Shown here piece by piece: positions 35,089-44,761 of a DNA stretch of 64,000 nucleotides. How positions within the stretch are numbered: position 1 is the stretch's first letter; every line of letters starts with the position of its first letter. Origin of the DNA: Gammaproteobacteria bacterium (lineage in GTDB: Bacteria > Pseudomonadota > Gammaproteobacteria > Pseudomonadales > Azotimanducaceae); contig VXUA01000085.1 in the NCBI GenBank assembly GCA_009837185.1, positions 26,051-90,050 on the forward strand, written 5' to 3'. The notes below the pieces were generated by a model that saw nothing but the letters and a program-made list of their open reading frames with translations, made no database searches and had not been told where the DNA came from. Made by a program: the position numbers and the translations under genes.

Positions 35089-37107
35089 ATGAGTACTGAC
35101 CCGCACCTATGGCTAGAACAAATCGATGATGAAAAGGCACTCGACTGGGTGCGCGCCCGAAACGATCTGACCGTTGCTCAATTCACTCAGAACGATCGAT
35201 TTCGTGGCTTTCAAGAACGCATACGAACCATTCTAGATTCGGATGATCGGATTCCCATGTTCGAAACCTGTGGTAACACTCTCTACAACTTTTGGCAAGA
35301 CAAAGACCATCCAAAGGGTCTTTGGCGGAGAACTACTTTGGAAGAGTACTGTAAGACTCGACCTGATTGGGAAGTAGTGCTTGATCTCGATGCTCTAGCA
35401 AAATCGGAAGACGAGAATTGGGTTTGGGCTGATCCGAATATGTGTCGCCCAGAGTACACGAAAGCACTCGTCCGACTCTCTCGAGGTGGTGGCGATGCGA
35501 TTGTGATTCGAGAATTCGATTTACTCACGAACGACTTTGTCTCGGACGGCTTCTTCGTACCTGAAGCGAAGACCCACGTAACTTGGGCTGGTCCAAATCG
35601 CGTACTAATAGGTTCTGATTTCGGTGAGGGTACGTTAACGGATTCAGGATACCCCATGACAATGCGAGAATGGGATCGTGGCACCCCCTTAGAGGACTCA
35701 CGTGAGTTCTTCCGAGGTCAGTTTTCAGACGTTTATGTTTATTCTTGGGCGGATCCCTTTACCGATTTTCGCGACTACTTCGTCGGTCGCGCGACCGATT
35801 TTTTCAACGATGAATTTTTTGTATATCGCAACAACGAGCTCATCAAGTTAAATAAACCTGACAGTGCGATTGCGAGCCCCCACAGAGGACAGTTGTTTCT
35901 TCTTCTCAAACATGATTGGGACCGCGGTGGCGAGCAATTTAAAGCCGGCAGTATGTTGGTAGGACAACTTGAAGACATACTTGCCGGTACGGGAGACTAC
36001 CAAGTCCTCTTTGCGCCGACCGAACACTCTGTACTGATCAGTCACAACGGTACGAAAAACTCAATGATTCTCAATATCTCAGAAAATGTTTGTACTAAAA
36101 CGTTTGTGGCAACGAAAGGCGACAACAGTGATTGGGATCTTGAACAAGTTCAACAGTCGAATGGCTTTTTGAATGAAAGTGGCTTTGCTTACGAAATCCA
36201 CGACAGCGACCGAACACTCGTGCTCTCCGAGAGTTTTCTGGAACCTTCTAGTCTATCGATGAGTGGTCCGAATGAGTCTTTGCGCGTGCTTAAGAAAACG
36301 CGATCGTTCTTCGACAACGAATCTCTAGAGACGACCCAACACTGGGCTGAATCCAAGGATGGTACGACGATTCCCTACTATCAGATCTCCCAACGAGATG
36401 CTAAGGGAATACAGCCAACACTTCTCTATGGATACGGTGGCTTTTCGGTGTCGTTACTGCCTGCCTACACCCCTGTGGCTGGAAACACCTGGTTGAATCG
36501 AGGTGGCACCTATGTCATCGCAAACATCCGCGGCGGTGGGGAATTTGGACCGGATTGGCATCACCAGGCTTTGAAAGAGAATCGAAATCGTGCGTATGAA
36601 GACTTCATCGCAGTTGCGGAAGACTTGATTCGCCGTGGCATTACTGTACCGAAACACCTAGGTATTCAAGGTGGTAGTAATGGTGGTTTGTTGATGGGAA
36701 ACATGTACGTCCAACGACCTGATTTATTTGGTGCAGTCGTCTGTCAGGTGCCCTTACTCGATATGAAACGATATCACTTGCTGCTAGCTGGAGCTAGTTG
36801 GATGGCTGAGTACGGCGATCCCGAGAAACCTGAGGAATGGGAGTACCTAAAGAACTTTTCCGCCTATCAAAATGTTCAAGCAGATCAGGAGTACCCGACC
36901 ATACTCATCACCACTTCTACCCGAGACGATCGAGTCCACCCCGGTCATGCGCGCAAGATGGTTGCAAAGCTTGAAGAAATGGGGCACAAAGTACATTACT
37001 ACGAAAACATAGAAGGTGGCCACGCTGGTGCAGCAGACAATAAACAAAGAGCGTTCATGCAGGCATTGGTTTGGGAGTTTCTATGGTCGACTATAGCACC
37101 CGACTAG
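35089..37107 (+). CDS. Prolyl oligopeptidase family serine peptidase (S9A)
   Basis: This 672-residue enzyme, close to the family's usual 680-730, cleaves short peptides, typically after proline. The N-terminal two thirds (DPHLWLEQIDDEKALDWVRARN onward) forms the beta-propeller. The C-terminal alpha/beta hydrolase has the GGSNGG nucleophile elbow with Ser530, Asp613/614 in TRDDRVHPGHA and His645 in EGGHAGA. YGYGGF and NIRGGGEFGPDWHHQ are also conserved. There is no signal peptide, so it is cytoplasmic. It could degrade peptides brought in by the Yej importer encoded at 44762-48847. It is monocistronic, with AAGGA upstream of ATG 35089. Confidence 0.93.
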   Translation: MSTDPHLWLEQIDDEKALDWVRARNDLTVAQFTQNDRFRGFQERIRTILDSDDRIPMFETCGNTLYNFWQDKDHPKGLWRRTTLEEYCKTRPDWEVVLDLDALAKSEDENWVWADPNMCRPEYTKALVRLSRGGGDAIVIREFDLLTNDFVSDGFFVPEAKTHVTWAGPNRVLIGSDFGEGTLTDSGYPMTMREWDRGTPLEDSREFFRGQFSDVYVYSWADPFTDFRDYFVGRATDFFNDEFFVYRNNELIKLNKPDSAIASPHRGQLFLLLKHDWDRGGEQFKAGSMLVGQLEDILAGTGDYQVLFAPTEHSVLISHNGTKNSMILNISENVCTKTFVATKGDNSDWDLEQVQQSNGFLNESGFAYEIHDSDRTLVLSESFLEPSSLSMSGPNESLRVLKKTRSFFDNESLETTQHWAESKDGTTIPYYQISQRDAKGIQPTLLYGYGGFSVSLLPAYTPVAGNTWLNRGGTYVIANIRGGGEFGPDWHHQALKENRNRAYEDFIAVAEDLIRRGITVPKHLGIQGGSNGGLLMGNMYVQRPDLFGAVVCQVPLLDMKRYHLLLAGASWMAEYGDPEKPEEWEYLKNFSAYQNVQADQEYPTILITTSTRDDRVHPGHARKMVAKLEEMGHKVHYYENIEGGHAGAADNKQRAFMQALVWEFLWSTIAPD

Positions 37108-37162
37108 TGTCCTTAGATAGCAACGACTACTTGGGTTTAAAGGCTAATCTGTAGTGTTGGAA

Positions 37163-37872
37163 TTAGTTCGACTTCGAGCCATACTTCCAAATTTCATAGT
37201 CTAGTAAGCGAGCGGCCATACCGAGTTTGCGCGCAGCTCCCTGAACCAACATCTCTGCTTCTTCCGGCCCTATTGATCGCTCATTCAACGCGTTTTCAAC
37301 AAACCTGATGACGTGTACATCCCCTTTAACGTATTCGTCTCTGCCGATATACATTAGGAACAGATGGATTGTCCGATCGCCAATGCCAGGTACCGGTCAG
37401 AGTGTCCACTTGATTTCGATTTCCATCCTACTCTGAATATCTTGTAGAGTCTCGATCTCAATGTCCCGAAGTTCAATAGCTGCACGCCTTATAGTTTCCG
37501 ATTTCAATACGTTCGTACCGGGAGATAGATATCGAGATCGAAAAATCTCGTCCTGAAAACCGTTTAGCCCCAGAGCCTCATAATGACTGATTAGATCAGA
37601 CAGTGTCTCCTGTTCGGACACAGGAGGAATCTTCGTTCGATTTGTTCTAGTTCTCTGCAGATTGAAACGCGCACAATACCTCTCCACAATGGGTACAACG
37701 TGTTGGTAGTAGCGCAGCCGGGGGTTAAGATTGAATTGATGAGCGCAATGGATAAATGTGCAGGAAAGAACTCTTCGCCTAATTCTGCTTCTTTGATATT
37801 GATCACGCGATTCACATGGCGCGCAATCTGTTCAAAACTTGATTCGCTAGCAGGATTCCAGTTGTTTCCCAA
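37163..37872 (-). pseudogene. Decayed endonuclease III/HhH-GPD-type DNA glycosylase
   Basis: The pieces align end to end as one base-excision-repair glycosylase-like protein of about 236 residues. From ATG 37872 it reads SSFEQIARHVNRVINIKEAE and EFFPAHLSIALINSI. After a one-base loss near 37730 it continues NPRLRYYQHVVPIVERYCAR and runs to 37400. An in-frame TGA at 37397-37399 interrupts it. The same frame then carries VPGIGDRTIHLFLMYIG, the helix-hairpin-helix segment, KGDVHVIRFVENAL, where the aspartate sits in the VD(T/V)HV position of the family, and ends in LLDYEIWKYGSKSN. One frameshift and one nonsense codon make loss of function likely. Stop-codon readthrough cannot be excluded from sequence. 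Confidence 0.75.
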
Positions 37873-37943
37873 TTTTGAGTCTCCTTATATAACCTAATCA
37901 CCCCAACTAGTAGATTCACTTTTTGGCGAACTGGGGTCGATTC

Positions 37944-39065
37944 CTACCGGTCCCTTTTGAGTTCTGGAATTAACGGCTCGCCCATTTCGATCTTTTCGGT
38001 GATTTCCTGACGGGTCTTTGCCATCCTCAGATATCGAATTGGCCGGGATGGATGAGTTCTGGTCTCTCTTATACCGATTTGTTCAGACACACGACGCCAC
38101 ACGTCCTCAATACCGTTCAAGTCTACGCCTGCGTTTGCAAGAATGTACATCGAAACATAATCTGCCTCATTCTCAAAGCGTTTTGAGTAAGCTGTTATTC
38201 CGAGCTGGGCGAATAGACCGTCAGTCCAAAAGCCGGTCGCCAATGAAATTCCATCTAGCAGGCCACCTAAAATGCCCCGAATAATAGCTTTCCTGACATG
38301 TCGGTAAACGTTGTGCGCTAGCTCGTGTGCGATGATGTACTGTAAGTCAGCTTCGTTTTCTAAGAAGTTGAGCAGACCGGTAGCAACTCCAATCCGATCA
38401 CCGGAAGCGTAGGCCAGGAATGCTAGTGAACGGGATACGAAAATTTCGGAGCGACACGTCTCTACTGGTTGAATCGAAAACGTGAAGGATGACCAGGATA
38501 ACTCGGTCTCCCAACGAACAACTAGGAGCTCAATGGGTTCCGTTCTCTCTTTTTTCGAGAATTGTCGGAGCGCACGATTTAATTCTGAACGTACCATAGT
38601 ACCATTCTTTGTACTATTGCCATCAACTGAGATAATCATGTCTTGAGGTTGCAATCCAGCTATTGCGGCTGGCGAATCTTTTGCGACTCCCCAAATTCGA
38701 GCACTAGGCACGGAGTTTTTGCGAATCTTTCGTGCCGTCCAGAGGCCTATTTGAAAGTCCGTGAATCCCTCACAAAGATCTAGATTGCTTGTGATCAGTG
38801 GCCAGGAAGCGTCGGCAACTCGTTGAGTTGCTGCAATCATTCTTTCTTCATTCAGATTTGCTTGAATCTGCGCTTCCTGTTCAATTTCTTCCGGCGTTAG
38901 AGACGGTATCTGGGTGACCGTGGAACAAGAACAAACAATGCATCCCACACATAGGATTAGAACTGATGAGCTAAATTTCGATATCACTGAATGGAAAGTT
39001 TTTTTGATCTGCAAGAGAATGTTGAAGACTGTCGACAAACTCGACTCAATCATTTTATCGGTCAT
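37944..39065 (-). CDS. Lipoprotein M48-family zinc metallopeptidase with a PDZ domain
   Basis: This is a 373-residue protein. A long basic N-terminus leads to a hydrophobic segment and the lipobox-like VCSC (about residue 47), so it should be an envelope lipoprotein. Residues about 105-205 form a PDZ-like domain (SARIWGVAKDSPAAIAGLQP and MIISVDGNSTKNG). The M48 site is HELAH (247-251) with the third ligand in NEADY (about 300). Members such as LoiP and BepA police outer-membrane protein folding. PDZ domains placed before the peptidase site occur in a subset. ATG 39065 has AGGAAG five bases upstream. The gene stands alone. Confidence 0.88.
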   Translation of the reverse strand: MTDKMIESSLSTVFNILLQIKKTFHSVISKFSSSVLILCVGCIVCSCSTVTQIPSLTPEEIEQEAQIQANLNEERMIAATQRVADASWPLITSNLDLCEGFTDFQIGLWTARKIRKNSVPSARIWGVAKDSPAAIAGLQPQDMIISVDGNSTKNGTMVRSELNRALRQFSKKERTEPIELLVVRWETELSWSSFTFSIQPVETCRSEIFVSRSLAFLAYASGDRIGVATGLLNFLENEADLQYIIAHELAHNVYRHVRKAIIRGILGGLLDGISLATGFWTDGLFAQLGITAYSKRFENEADYVSMYILANAGVDLNGIEDVWRRVSEQIGIRETRTHPSRPIRYLRMAKTRQEITEKIEMGEPLIPELKRDR

Positions 39066-39178
39066 CGGAACTTCCTGAAGACTGTTGAATATTTAATCCA
39101 CGTAGTACTTTCGAACGTTCAATAGAATCATGGACTTCGCGTTACCTTCTTCATCTCAACTTCTACTGGAGACCCCCA

Positions 39179-39580
39179 ATGAATTCTGATGCTATACTGA
39201 ACGACCACATGATCGCGGAAGCAATCCTAACAGCACACCTGTTAGATGTTGCATTGAAAGCTGGATACAGTACTGATCAAATCAACGATTTACTTTGCGA
39301 AATAGTGAATAAAACAGCCATATCAGAATTTTGGATTTCGGATGAAACGGGACAAGTCGTATACACGAATATTCCAGATATCGAATTTTCCTTCGGTACA
39401 GATCCCAGCGGGAATGAACAAGCTGCTGCTTTCGCGCAGTTGCTGACTGAAGATGCTAGTGTAGTAGTGCAACCGTTTATGAATCGTACCTATGATCATC
39501 AATCCTTCAAATACGTAGCCGTGCGCGGTGTTGATCGAGCTCGAGTTGTACAGGTTGGCATTTCCGCGAACGACATGTAA
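39179..39580 (+). CDS. Small sensor-domain-like protein
   Basis: This is a 133-residue soluble protein. The middle part (ISEFWISDETGQVVYTN) and the end (YVAVRGVDRARVVQVGIS) have the strand pattern of a PAS/Cache-like ligand-binding domain, as found at the front of signalling proteins. No output domain follows: the next gene, 28 bases downstream, is a secreted serine protease. GGAG lies eight bases before ATG 39179. The role is unknown. It could be a free-standing sensor or a remnant of a larger receptor. Confidence 0.55.
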   Translation: MNSDAILNDHMIAEAILTAHLLDVALKAGYSTDQINDLLCEIVNKTAISEFWISDETGQVVYTNIPDIEFSFGTDPSGNEQAAAFAQLLTEDASVVVQPFMNRTYDHQSFKYVAVRGVDRARVVQVGISANDM

Positions 39581-39607
39581 TTCATACACGAGGGACCATG
39601 ACGAACG

Positions 39608-41755
39608 TTGAAGTCTTGGGTTAGTGTGTTGAATGAATCAAGTAAGAGTTCTTATCCAAGAATTCTTACTGGTCGTGCCCTCTTTATCATCTATGGAATT
39701 GTTTTACTCACGGTATTTACCTTTAGTTCAGTAGCAACTGCTGACAAGGTTATGGATGTTGGCGCAGTCATGCCCGACAACCAGACTAATAGCGTACAAC
39801 AGGACGTGGATTTGGTCTTTGCGAATCCTAGTCCTTTTGAGTACAAGGTGACATTGCCAAACCTGTCGAATCGCGAACGCCGGGAAATTGACACTCCCGC
39901 AACACACGGACCTCAAAAGTTTGGCATACATCGAAATGTCCCTTATCTTCATCTGGGTGATCTGAGAAACAAGCTTTTCTGGAAAAAAGAAGGCGACGGC
40001 GTTGTAGCTTATGTTCGTATTCGTTCTCCGCGAGCAAAGTCAATTCGTTTTTCCACCCGTCTCAAGCTGCCGTCAGATGCTGTAGTATCCTTTTATCGCA
40101 GGGATCTAAGCGGTCAGTCTGATGTAATTCACTCCTTTACTGCGCCGAAGAAAGGCTTTGACGAAGAACTCTATTGGTCTCCACAAGCTTCCGGAGATTG
40201 GATTGGGATGGAGATTCGCCTACCGCGTTCCAACATGACGCAAGCTGTAGAGCTTGAACTGTTAACAATCGCCCATCGTTTCAAAGCTCTAAACTTAATC
40301 GTACCCAACGCCTTGGAGTGTACGAACCATGAAGATGTTCAGTGCGCGATAGACGATGGCGTGATTTCTGAAAACAGTGCTAGGACGACGCTGAGACTAA
40401 CTTTTGAAAGTGGTGGTTCAAGTTACACCTGCTCTGGTACGCTAATGAATGTTTCCGGAGATGGCGAAGGCGTCTATATTCCTTACATAATTACTGCGGC
40501 GCATTGTATTTCGACCGTAGATGAAGCCTCATCCGTAATTGCATGGTGGAACTATCAAGCGGCAAGCTGTTCAGGTAGTGCAACTTCTTCGGATTTCGCA
40601 CTAACATTCGGAGGGGCAGATCTGTTGGTAACGGTGGAGTCCTTCGATCAAAGCTTGATTCGCTTACATGGAGACCCTCCAGATGGTGCGTCGTTTTCAG
40701 GCTGGTGGGTAACCGATGTTAGTACTAAAACTACAGTATTGGGTTCGCATCATCCGGACGGAGGTCATAAGAAGTTCTTCTCAGGTACTACCCAAAGCAA
40801 CGTTAACGTCAATGTCTGCGACGAAGACGACAATTGCATATTGCTTCTAGATGCAATAGAAGTGATAATGGACGACGGTACTTCTGAGGGGGGCAGTAGT
40901 GGCGCAGGGTTAAGAATTTTCAACCAAGAAGCGAACGACTCGCTCTTTGTCGGAGTTCTCTCGGCGTCTGACAAGGAGTGTGAAAACTCGTCAGTTTTCT
41001 TTGGGGAATTTCGGCACTTCTATGACTACATTGTGACTTGGTTCGACCCAGAACCACCGCCACCGGTCAGTGTTGACGACCACGGTGATACGACGGAAAC
41101 CGCCACTGAAATAGAACTGGTATCCACTACAGAAGGAGAGATTGACGATGCCGATGACGTGGATTATTTCGAAGTAGTGGTAGATCGCCGGGGAACAATC
41201 GAAGTGTACACCTCGGGTACCTTGGACACCACTGGGCAATTGACGTCGGAAGAACTGGGTGTCGATATCTCAGATGACGACAGCGGAGAAAGTACAAATT
41301 TTTCACTGACAGCTGACGTCGAACCCGGAGTCTATTACATTCGTGTAGCGGGGTACTCTGATTCTACAGGGGACTACACTCTACACGTAGAGTTTGAGGA
41401 GAAGGATGATCACGGAGACACCCGGTACACGGCAACAACGGTGTCCTCTAGTGCTCGCGCTTGGCAATTTTCCACGGTTGGGTACCTTGAAATTCCTACC
41501 GATATTGATGTGTTTGAAATCACGTTGTGGTATAACGCCACGATCACTATCTACACCGAAGGAGACACGGATACTTCCGGTCTGCTAACCGACTATTCCG
41601 GCTTTGATTTGTTCGAAAACGACGACACTGATGAAGACAACTCCAATTTCACATTCTTTGGCGGTGTCGAAGCAGGAACTTACTACTTGTTTGTCGATGG
41701 ATCCGTTTCTGAGAAATCTGAATACAAACTCATCATTGACGTTTCACAAGACTGA
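39608..41755 (+). CDS. Secreted trypsin-like serine protease with two PPC domains
   Basis: This is 715 residues in this frame. A hydrophobic signal segment (ALFIIYGIVLLTVFTFSSVA, about 24-43) is followed by a propeptide-like region. The protease resembles lysyl endopeptidases: TAAHC with His299, FDQSLIRL with Asp347 and EGGSSGAG with Ser431. Several Cys residues could form disulphides. Two C-terminal bacterial pre-peptidase (PPC) domains follow, each opening with DDHGDT (about 495-595 and 598-712). They assist secretion and are often clipped off. The start is unsure: TTG 39608 is the most upstream choice, but a GTG and a TTG codon a few residues inside are alternatives. It probably degrades external protein. 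Confidence 0.85.
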   Translation: MKSWVSVLNESSKSSYPRILTGRALFIIYGIVLLTVFTFSSVATADKVMDVGAVMPDNQTNSVQQDVDLVFANPSPFEYKVTLPNLSNRERREIDTPATHGPQKFGIHRNVPYLHLGDLRNKLFWKKEGDGVVAYVRIRSPRAKSIRFSTRLKLPSDAVVSFYRRDLSGQSDVIHSFTAPKKGFDEELYWSPQASGDWIGMEIRLPRSNMTQAVELELLTIAHRFKALNLIVPNALECTNHEDVQCAIDDGVISENSARTTLRLTFESGGSSYTCSGTLMNVSGDGEGVYIPYIITAAHCISTVDEASSVIAWWNYQAASCSGSATSSDFALTFGGADLLVTVESFDQSLIRLHGDPPDGASFSGWWVTDVSTKTTVLGSHHPDGGHKKFFSGTTQSNVNVNVCDEDDNCILLLDAIEVIMDDGTSEGGSSGAGLRIFNQEANDSLFVGVLSASDKECENSSVFFGEFRHFYDYIVTWFDPEPPPPVSVDDHGDTTETATEIELVSTTEGEIDDADDVDYFEVVVDRRGTIEVYTSGTLDTTGQLTSEELGVDISDDDSGESTNFSLTADVEPGVYYIRVAGYSDSTGDYTLHVEFEEKDDHGDTRYTATTVSSSARAWQFSTVGYLEIPTDIDVFEITLWYNATITIYTEGDTDTSGLLTDYSGFDLFENDDTDEDNSNFTFFGGVEAGTYYLFVDGSVSEKSEYKLIIDVSQD

Positions 41756-41928
41756 TCTCGTAAGTTCGTTTAGGCTAGTTTTTTGTAAGTAGCGTCCCTC
41801 TCCGGATAAGTTCAAATTGATCCTTGAACTATAAGAATTATCTGCGAGCTAGCAAAAACTAAGGGATTTCACCAGATGGAGTTGGGATTGCAGAAGTCCA
41901 CAAAGAATACAAAATAGGTGTGAATTAG

Positions 41929-41934
41929 TATAAT
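41929..41934 (+). promoter_or_regulatory. Perfect -10 box close to the AAA ATPase start
   Basis: TATAAT ends only nine bases before ATG 41944. Transcription from it would begin at or next to the start codon, giving a leaderless or nearly leaderless message. No good -35 is visible 17 bases upstream and no ribosome site precedes the ATG. Confidence 0.45.
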
Positions 41935-41943
41935 ACTTTAGAT

Positions 41944-43134
41944 ATGCAATTAAACGTATTTGACAGCATAGAATCGCAAATTTTGCGTCCAGAACGGGAT
42001 CTTCCCTACGTATTTGTCGGACGGCATCGAGAACTTCGCGGTTTGGAAAATCATTTCAATGTCGTCTCCAATCGGAAACATGGTTCGTCTGGTTTAGTTC
42101 TAGTGTGTGGAATTCCGGGTATTGGTAAGACTCAACTGATCGAGAAATTTGCGCGAGAGAAACAGGCATCTGGCGAAGCTCTATGGTTGCGATTACATAC
42201 GGAAGATTTAACCGATAGCAGAGTGCTTACTTTACTGCGAGCCGCTCTTCGGCTTAGACAATCCGGATTACGATGGACCGATGTAGAAGTTAGTGTGTTA
42301 GGACTGAAAACTAACATTGCCCGCGATCAGCAGTGCGAAGACTTGACCGCTGGACTAGATCAGCTCGTGCAAAGCAAGCATAAGCAACCCATCATTGTGA
42401 CTATTGACGAAGTCCAGAATCTTCAACAATCAGAGGCTGACATTCTTAGAACATTTCATACCGGAACACCTGATCTTCCAATTATGGTTGTTTGTGCTGG
42501 GTTACAGAACTCGTACTCGGTTTTACAAAAACACGGTCTTTCTCGTTTTGGGGAAGTATTCGAAATAGACTTGCTGGATCAGTCTGACTGTAGTTCAGCG
42601 ATAGAGCAGATGCTGGATGTTTGGGGCTGTGTCGTCGATGGAGTAGACCTGGGATCTGTCGCCTTGAAGGTACAAGAACTAGCAAGTTCTACGCAAGGCT
42701 TTCCATGCCATTTACAGTCGCACCTATCGGCTCTGAAGGCTGTGATACTAGAACGTGGAAAAAAATTTGGCTCGCGGGAAGATTGGAACCAAGTAGACAA
42801 AATTTCAAAACACAAACGGAACGTGTATTACTCCGGTAGGATCGAAGCCCTGGGCTTTCCGAATGCCGGAGTTGTAATGCACAGAATCGCGAAGCTGTTG
42901 AACGAAAGAACGAATGGAAACTTCAAAACTGCATCATCAGCGGACATCACAAAGATCCTAAACTTAGTCGAAGAGGACGGAATGGTAGACATCGACAAAG
43001 GTAAAGCACTGATACGTATGATCGAGAGTGGGTGCTTGAAGGTCGAGGAATATTCGTTTTACTCGATTCCGATTCCGTCGTTCCAGCAATATTTGCTGTC
43101 TCGAATTGACCCGTTTTCCAAGACTCTCGGCTAG
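41944..43134 (+). CDS. AAA-type ATPase with a C-terminal winged-helix-like region
   Basis: This is a 396-residue protein. VFVGRHREL near the N-terminus, Walker A GIPGIGKT (56-63) and Walker B IIVTIDEVQ (about 150-158) identify an AAA+/STAND-like ATPase of the kind that opens with a VGR(E/H)xE motif. The last 100 residues are probably helical and may bind DNA or a partner. There is no transmembrane helix. It is a lone gene, with no effector such as a nuclease or protease beside it. Relatives occur in mobile-element target selection and in defence, but neither role is shown here. It may be translated from a leaderless message. Confidence 0.75.
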   Translation: MQLNVFDSIESQILRPERDLPYVFVGRHRELRGLENHFNVVSNRKHGSSGLVLVCGIPGIGKTQLIEKFAREKQASGEALWLRLHTEDLTDSRVLTLLRAALRLRQSGLRWTDVEVSVLGLKTNIARDQQCEDLTAGLDQLVQSKHKQPIIVTIDEVQNLQQSEADILRTFHTGTPDLPIMVVCAGLQNSYSVLQKHGLSRFGEVFEIDLLDQSDCSSAIEQMLDVWGCVVDGVDLGSVALKVQELASSTQGFPCHLQSHLSALKAVILERGKKFGSREDWNQVDKISKHKRNVYYSGRIEALGFPNAGVVMHRIAKLLNERTNGNFKTASSADITKILNLVEEDGMVDIDKGKALIRMIESGCLKVEEYSFYSIPIPSFQQYLLSRIDPFSKTLG

Positions 43135-43269
43135 ATCAAGAACTAGTTTTAAAGACTGCTCGGTAGTTGGGCTGATCAACCCATTCGTCGATTGTGGTCA
43201 GTAGTTTCGGAATTAGTCTGAGACTTACAGTGAGATCTCAAATTCATTTCAGACTAAGCAAAGTCTAGT

Positions 43270-43539
43270 TCAGCCCGTAATGTCGTACAGTATGTCCCTA
43301 TTAATTTCTTTCACCATTCCTGGAATGAGAATCGCGTCGACTATCCACCAAAAGAAGGTGACGACGAGTCCGACTATGGAAAGTGAAAGAATCAACATCG
43401 CGACCGCCGAACCGGTTCTCTCAAGGTAGAATCTATGCCCACCAAAAGGTCCTACGACTCCCCAAAGCACGTAGGTCACCGCGAGAGATTTCTTCTCTTC
43501 CTGATACTCCATGTATTGTTTTAATTCAAGGTCTTCCAT
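43270..43539 (-). CDS. TM2-domain membrane protein
   Basis: This is an 89-residue protein from ATG 43539, chosen for the GGAG eight bases upstream. A charged helix (MEDLELKQYMEYQEEKKS) precedes the TM2 domain: two membrane helices joined by a short turn, with the typical GPFGGHRFYL and FWWIVDAILIP signatures. Function in bacteria is not well established. It stands alone. Confidence 0.85.
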   Translation of the reverse strand: MEDLELKQYMEYQEEKKSLAVTYVLWGVVGPFGGHRFYLERTGSAVAMLILSLSIVGLVVTFFWWIVDAILIPGMVKEINRDILYDITG

Positions 43540-43898
43540 TGCAAAGTCTCCGTCAATAGTTGTTGCATTGTTGCAAGCTCCATATTCTAGACTATGCAAC
43601 TAGGATATCGATTATTGAACCACGTTCGTCAGCGAAACGCCTAGTCCCTTCCCTTCGTACTTTCGTTAGTCCGTTGTAAGAATTCTCTTTTCGAAAATTT
43701 CTTGATTAGTCCAGACCGAACTCAGGGTCAGATACAAAGACGTCTCCCTCAGTGTAGATTGAAGAGTCTTTCTTCTCACTACTCCTGCATTAGTCTTTTG
43801 GGAACACAGTGACAACGGTGGACAGCAGACTTGGCAGTCTGCGATCGACCAATTCCGTTGATAGAATAGGATTTCTTTGATTCAGTTGGAGCACTGCT
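43540..43898. other. Intergenic region, no gene seen
   Basis: This is a divergent gap containing the ribosome site of the TM2 gene and, at its right end, GGAG eight bases before ATG 43899. Confidence 0.5.
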
Positions 43899-44579
43899 AT
43901 GAAAGCGTTTCTCGTGGCCGCACTCGCACTCGTTAGTAAAGTCGTGAAACTAGAGGTGTTTAAGTAGGTGTTCGAATTTTTCATCGTATTTCTCGGTGTA
44001 TACCTGGCGTTCTTATTGACCGGCTTTCAAGAAGATGTAAGAGAACGCGACATACGCGTACAACACTATGAAAATTTTGTGATTGAACTCGGCACGCTAG
44101 CAGAAATGCTTAAATTGGAAAAACCTAAACTAGATAAACATATGAAGGTTGTAGAAGAAATCGCTCGTGGAAACCGCCCTAACATTCCTCCGAGTGACTT
44201 GTTCTTCGTCTACTCAGCGTCGATTCGCGACGCGGCGTTCAACAGCCGACATTTTGAGGCTCTAGATTCCGATATCGTTCGACAGATTATTGACGGAAGT
44301 TTCGGTTTGGCATACTTGTCGGAGCTAGTCGAGTCGTTCAATGAAAAGTCCAATGCACTGTTACCTGCGCTAGCGAATCGCGAGGAGTGCTGTTACGCTG
44401 AAGATGGTCAGCTACTGGAGCATTGGCAATGGTATCCTAGTCTCGTCCAAGCGATCTATAGATTGAATCGGACCGCGCATGACGGTATTCTGAATCGCGC
44501 AATCCCTGATTTGCAGGCAAACATTCGACATATGAAAAACTTACCTCCAAGTGACGCAACATCAGCGAGCGACAATTGA
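43899..44579 (+). CDS. Membrane-anchored protein, unknown function, with an early in-frame TAG
   Basis: From GTG 43968 the product has 203 residues: one N-terminal membrane helix (FEFFIVFLGVYLAFLLTGF) and a soluble helical domain with DIRVQHYENFVIELGTLAEM. The frame is open further upstream to ATG 43899, which has a proper GGAG ribosome site and encodes MKAFLVAALALVSKVVKLEV before a TAG at 43965-43967. The natural start is therefore probably 43899, and the TAG is a nonsense change, a readthrough site or the end of a short leader peptide that couples to GTG 43968. I do not recognise the family. Confidence 0.55.
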
Positions 44580-44761
44580 GTCATCCTCCTCAACCGTTGC
44601 GTTGGAATTTGTTGAGTTTAATTCTTATCTGTTTCCTCTGTGTTCAGAAATACTTTACAATGTAGAGGGTTAAACACATTGTTTGACGCCAGAGAGAAAG
44701 CCGACGGACCGATGTCTTTTCGAGACCCGTTGTACGACCTGCTGAGAGGAATCACGCCACT

